Below the pieces are notes generated by a model. It worked only from the letters and a program-made list of their open reading frames with translations, did not search any database and was not told the DNA's origin. 9,599 nt of DNA. It comes from Deltaproteobacteria bacterium (GTDB lineage Bacteria; Desulfobacterota; DSM-4660; Desulfatiglandales; HGW-15). A program made the position numbers and the translations under genes. The stretch covers positions 1,560,370 to 1,569,968 of the forward strand of contig CP070840.1 in NCBI GenBank assembly GCA_020342025.1, written 5' to 3'. Positions 6,618-9,599 of the stretch are shown piece after piece. Position 1 is the first letter of the stretch, and every line of letters begins with the position of its first letter.

Positions 6618-8312
6618 ATAGACAAAGTTCATGGTAAAACGGGTGGCCTCAAGGCCAACCAGCTAAAACGCCTTCAACGACTTTATCGCCGAAGAATATC
6701 CAGTCATGAGATCATTTCCCGTGAACTGACCCGCCAGATCGCGAACCTTTCATTTGAGATACAGAGACAAGTGGCCCTGCTCATGACCCGCAACGGTGAG
6801 GTGGTCTACGTCATTGTGGGTGATAACAAGCGCATATGGATCCCTGATCTGCAAAGGGAACGGCTGGGGGTGGGGCGACTTAAAGGCCTCAGGTGTATCC
6901 ATACCCATCTAAATGGCACATCCCTTTCTAACGAGGATTTAACAGACCTGGTCCTTTTGGGCCTCGATCTCATGGTCTGCATCCAGGTGGGCGACGAAGG
7001 GATCCCTGGCGCGATTTCCTATGCACACATTTTGCCTCACAACAGTGCAGGGGAGGGGTGGAACGTAACCACGGTCCCTGATATGGGACAATTGAACGTT
7101 GACTTTCAGGAATTGATACAATCCCTCGAGGATGAACTTGCCAGGACCGAGGGGAGTCGGGCGCTGAAGAACAGAGAAAGGGCCGTGTTGGTCGGGGTGA
7201 CAGAAGGCCCTACTCGGAGAGCTCGGGAATCCTTGGATGAGTTACGGGATCTTGCCATCTCCAACAATTTGGAGGTGACCGATCTGGTTATCCAACACAT
7301 TAAAAAGGCAAACCCTCGTCATTTGATCGGAAAAGGCAAACTGACTGAATTGGTCCTCAGATGCCTTCAGACGGGTTCCGGCCTTCTCATCTTTGACAAA
7401 GAGCTGACAGCAGCGCAGGTGAAGAGTCTAACGGACGATACGGAATTGAAGATCATTGATCGAAGTCAGCTCATTTTGGATATATTTTCTAGGAGGGCGG
7501 TCACCAGAGAGGGTAAGATCCAGGTAGAATTGGCCCAGCTGAGATATCTGCTTCCTAGGCTTGCAACAAAGAATACAGCCATGTCAAGGCTGACAGGCGG
7601 TATTGGTGGAAGGGGCCCAGGTGAAACCAAGCTGGAAATTAACCGACGTCGAGTCAGGGAGCGTATTGCAAGGCTAAACAGGGAGTTGAAAGCCATAAAA
7701 CAGCAGCGAGAGGATCGCCGGAGGCTCAGAAATACCCGCGGGCTGCCTGTCATTTCCATAGTGGGCTACACCAACGCGGGCAAATCCACCCTTTTGAACA
7801 GCCTAACCCACAGCCGGGTAGCGGTTAAGGATCGCCTTTTTGAGACGCTGGATCCGAGCAGTCGTCGGCTCCGGTTTCCGCGTGAGCGGGAGGTGATTAT
7901 TACGGATACTGTGGGATTTATCAGGGCCCTGCCGGAAGATCTCATGGAGGCCTTTGCTGCCACCTTTGAAGAACTTCACGATGCGGATCTATTGCTCCAC
8001 GTGGTGGATGCAAGCAGTCCCCGGGTGGAGGAACAGATCAAGGCTGTTGAAGATATTCTTGAAAGGTTGGACTTGAAAAGGATTCCCATGCTTTTGGTCC
8101 TAAATAAAACCGACCGCCTCAGCCCTAGCGAAGCGGTCGCTTTATCCAAAGAGTGGAAGGGCATTGCACTCTCTGCCCTTGACCCCAAAACATTCTCGGG
8201 CCTCCTAGATCAAATGGAGCGCATCATTTGGCCGCGCTTTTCCAGCCCCTCGATTTCAGTTGAGTGCCATCCTTCGCAACAATCAGACTCTCAGTCTGGC
8301 CAAGGGAATTAA
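6618..8312 (+). CDS. hflX: GTPase HflX, apparent ATA start codon
   Basis: 564 aa from an ATA at 6618. Seen: the N-terminal segment DKVHGKTGGLKANQLKRLQR, then an HflX nucleotide-binding domain with NPRHLIGKGK near residue 232 and the Gly-rich GGIGGRGPGETKLE at 327-340. The GTPase motifs follow: G1 GYTNAGKST (383-391), G3 DTVGF (430-434), G4 NKTD (496-499) and a G5-like SAL (519-521). HflX splits stalled or stress-inactivated 70S ribosomes. The first canonical in-frame start is GTG at 6771, but 51 codons upstream are open and clearly homologous, up to a TGA at 6612. ATA behind GGGAG sits where ATG is expected. Either this is a rare ATA start, an ATG-to-ATA mutation with fallback to the internal GTG, or a base error. 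The last 89 bp, coding for an unusual Ser/Gln-rich tail, overlap apbE. It ends with tandem TAA TAA. Confidence 0.88.
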   Translation: MDKVHGKTGGLKANQLKRLQRLYRRRISSHEIISRELTRQIANLSFEIQRQVALLMTRNGEVVYVIVGDNKRIWIPDLQRERLGVGRLKGLRCIHTHLNGTSLSNEDLTDLVLLGLDLMVCIQVGDEGIPGAISYAHILPHNSAGEGWNVTTVPDMGQLNVDFQELIQSLEDELARTEGSRALKNRERAVLVGVTEGPTRRARESLDELRDLAISNNLEVTDLVIQHIKKANPRHLIGKGKLTELVLRCLQTGSGLLIFDKELTAAQVKSLTDDTELKIIDRSQLILDIFSRRAVTREGKIQVELAQLRYLLPRLATKNTAMSRLTGGIGGRGPGETKLEINRRRVRERIARLNRELKAIKQQREDRRRLRNTRGLPVISIVGYTNAGKSTLLNSLTHSRVAVKDRLFETLDPSSRRLRFPREREVIITDTVGFIRALPEDLMEAFAATFEELHDADLLLHVVDASSPRVEEQIKAVEDILERLDLKRIPMLLVLNKTDRLSPSEAVALSKEWKGIALSALDPKTFSGLLDQMERIIWPRFSSPSISVECHPSQQSDSQSGQGN

Positions 8313-9261
8313 TAAACCCCGTCCCCTTGACAGGATTCATCACAAAGACACCCGTAGCAAGGGCGTCCGCGTCCATGGTCGTCGGGGCAATCACAGAGAC
8401 ACTGGTGCTCATCTCCGGGGAGATTCCGGTTCGGGGATCCACGATATGATGAAACATCTTTTCCCGATCAAAATAGATCTCATAGTTCCCAGATGTGGCT
8501 ATTGCCCCAGTATTCATATGGACAATATCTGGATAGTTCCTTTTCTTTAGAGGATCCTGAATCGCCACAGTCCAGGGTTTATTGTCCGCCCTGGCTCCCA
8601 TCGTTCGGATATCTCCACCCGCATTAATCAAGTGATTCTTTATGTCATGAGCGGCTAATCGTTCTGAGGCCCTATCCACGATATATCCCTTGGCAATACC
8701 ATCCAGGGTGATTCCCATTCCAGGTTTCTTAAAGGCGATGGCACTTCCTTTGAGTTCGATATTATTTGAACCCACAAATTCGAGGGCTCTTCTCAGTTCC
8801 TTATCAGTGGGGAGGGCCTTCTCATTCTCACCCGTCTTCTCTTTAAAGAGGTCAATAATGGGTTTCACCGTTATGTCAAAATTCCCCTGGCTGATCCGAT
8901 GGTAATAAAGGGCCCTTGAGACTACCTCCGCCACTTCAGGGGGTATGTCTTTAAGATATCCTTCGCGGTTGAGTTGGCCAACAGCCGTGCTCTCGTCATA
9001 ACGATTCATCAGCGCTGACAACCTATCCATCTCTTGAAAGGCTTGGCCCATCGCCTCTTCAGCCTCATCCCGAGAGTCGTGTATGAGGGTCATAGAGACA
9101 AACGTGCCCATGGCCAGACGGGTTTTAGAAACCTTGTGCATCTTTTTGTTAAACTTTACCGCTTCTGCGGTGATCGGAATAACACCAGCAGATGCCAGAC
9201 CCAGGCCGAGCAGACCTGAGAGCTTCATAAAAGACCTTCTATCAATACGCCTATCTTCCAT
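8224..9261 (-). CDS. apbE: FAD:protein FMN transferase ApbE, Tat-exported
   Basis: 345 aa. The N-terminus has a twin-arginine signal, DRRSFMKLSG at residues 7-16, followed by a hydrophobic stretch (17-35), so the enzyme is exported folded across the inner membrane. ApbE motifs follow: RLAMGTFVSMTL (48-59), ITLDGIAKGYIVD (184-196), NAGGDIRTMG (213-222), HHIVDPRTG (271-279) and the metal site DADALATGVFV (297-307). The enzyme splits FAD and links FMN to a Ser/Thr of target flavoproteins such as RnfG, RnfD or NqrC. GGAGG (9268-9272 on the minus strand) lies 6 nt before the ATG and fixes the start. The gene lies 145 bp downstream of an rnfB-like gene on the same strand, which supports a role in Rnf maturation. 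The 3' end overlaps hflX by 89 bp. Confidence 0.95.
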   Translation of the reverse strand: MEDRRIDRRSFMKLSGLLGLGLASAGVIPITAEAVKFNKKMHKVSKTRLAMGTFVSMTLIHDSRDEAEEAMGQAFQEMDRLSALMNRYDESTAVGQLNREGYLKDIPPEVAEVVSRALYYHRISQGNFDITVKPIIDLFKEKTGENEKALPTDKELRRALEFVGSNNIELKGSAIAFKKPGMGITLDGIAKGYIVDRASERLAAHDIKNHLINAGGDIRTMGARADNKPWTVAIQDPLKKRNYPDIVHMNTGAIATSGNYEIYFDREKMFHHIVDPRTGISPEMSTSVSVIAPTTMDADALATGVFVMNPVKGTGFINSLGQTESLIVAKDGTQLKSRGWKSAAK

Positions 9262-9335
9262 TTTGTTCCTCCACTCTAAGATTCTCAGACCTCAATGGAG
9301 CGCTATTCGTGATCTGAAACTCATAATCGATAAAT

Positions 9336-9384
9336 AATAACCAGTAACCGATAACCAATAACTAATAACTGATAACTAATAACA
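9336..9384. repeat. 7-bp tandem repeat block (AATAACY), seven units
   Basis: Seven consecutive heptamers: AATAACC, AGTAACC, GATAACC, AATAACT, AATAACT, GATAACT, AATAACA. The core NNTAAC is constant and only the outer bases vary. It lies between the rnfB-like gene and apbE. On the transcribed minus strand it reads as GTTATTNGTTAT-like repeats. It is AT-rich, non-coding and distinct from the 8-bp family elsewhere in the window. Confidence 0.8.
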
Positions 9385-9406
9385 ACCCTCAACTGCGAGG
9401 AGTTTT

Positions 9407-9599
9407 TTACCCAGTAGCTACTTTGATTTCCTCTGCTTTACGGGGACGATAGTATCGAAAGATATTTCGTGGACATTTCTCCACGCAGATTTCTTTGCAT
9501 TCAGGCCCGTATTCAATGCACTTCTTCTGATCAATGATCACCACATTCCCTTCCATGCTAACCGCCTCAGCGGGGCACACCTTAACGCACATCTTGCAG
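9407..9599 (-). CDS. rnfB: RnfB-like polyferredoxin, C-terminal part (5' end outside window)
   Basis: The last 63 residues of an iron-sulfur protein that continues beyond the right edge. The frame stays open to base 9599 (CKM before CVKVCPAEAV), so the Met at 9592 is internal. Seen: CxxCVKVCPAEAV, the rest of one 4Fe-4S motif whose first Cys lies outside, then KKCIEYGPECKEICVEKCP with four more cysteines, then NIFRYYRP. RnfB carries such ferredoxin clusters and passes electrons from ferredoxin into the Rnf ion-pumping complex at the membrane. rnfB is often the last gene of an rnf operon, and apbE follows here, which supports the call. Another two-cluster ferredoxin subunit is possible. The second cluster has unusual spacing (C-x6-C-x3-C-x3-CP). 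A weak CCTC/GAGG stem lies just after the stop. Confidence 0.65.
   Translation of the reverse strand, partial: CKMCVKVCPAEAVSMEGNVVIIDQKKCIEYGPECKEICVEKCPRNIFRYYRPRKAEEIKVATG

Overview
The window looks like chromosomal DNA from a Desulfobacterota-type bacterium (former Deltaproteobacteria). This is an inference. It rests on the gene order rpsF - rpsR - DUF2232 membrane protein - rplI - dnaB, on an Rnf-like ferredoxin gene followed by apbE, and on several families of short degenerate intergenic repeats. No RNA gene, CRISPR array, transposase or phage gene was found.

Layout. (1) 64-1074 (+) is an RNase Z-like metallo-beta-lactamase hydrolase. It converges on (2) an inositol-monophosphatase family gene, suhB, at 1189-1962 (-), with a 19-bp-stem hairpin built of 8-bp units between the two stop codons. 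(3) A 471-bp non-coding stretch, 1963-2433, holds another 8-bp repeat block, a candidate promoter and GC-rich leader hairpins. (4) The ribosomal/replication cluster then runs rightward: rpsF and rpsR (overlapping by 11 bp), a 224-bp gap with an orphan reading frame, a DUF2232 membrane protein, a third 8-bp repeat block, rplI, a GC-rich hairpin, and dnaB. (5) A 147-bp palindromic repeat element separates dnaB from hflX (+). (6) hflX converges on and overlaps apbE (-), which lies downstream of the 3' end of an rnfB-like gene (-) that continues past the right edge.

The main anomalies lie between 6030 and 6620. dnaB is collinear with the DnaB family from start to natural stop, but it carries two in-frame stop codons (TAG at 6030, TAA at 6054) in the linker between the Walker B motif and the H4 region. 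There is no frameshift and no insertion. hflX lacks any ATG/GTG/TTG start where the family N-terminus begins. The conserved N-terminal region instead starts at an ATA codon (6618) placed correctly behind a GGGAG ribosome-binding site. Either these loci carry real lesions or recoding in an essential helicase and a ribosome-splitting GTPase, or the assembly has local base errors. The other genes use TAA, TAG and TGA as ordinary terminators, so global stop-codon reassignment is unlikely.

How the genes work together: rpsF/rpsR/rplI make ribosomal proteins S6, S18 and L9. DnaB is the replicative helicase. HflX rescues or splits ribosomes. ApbE attaches FMN covalently to exported or membrane flavoproteins, and its place next to an Rnf-like ferredoxin suggests it matures RnfG/RnfD.
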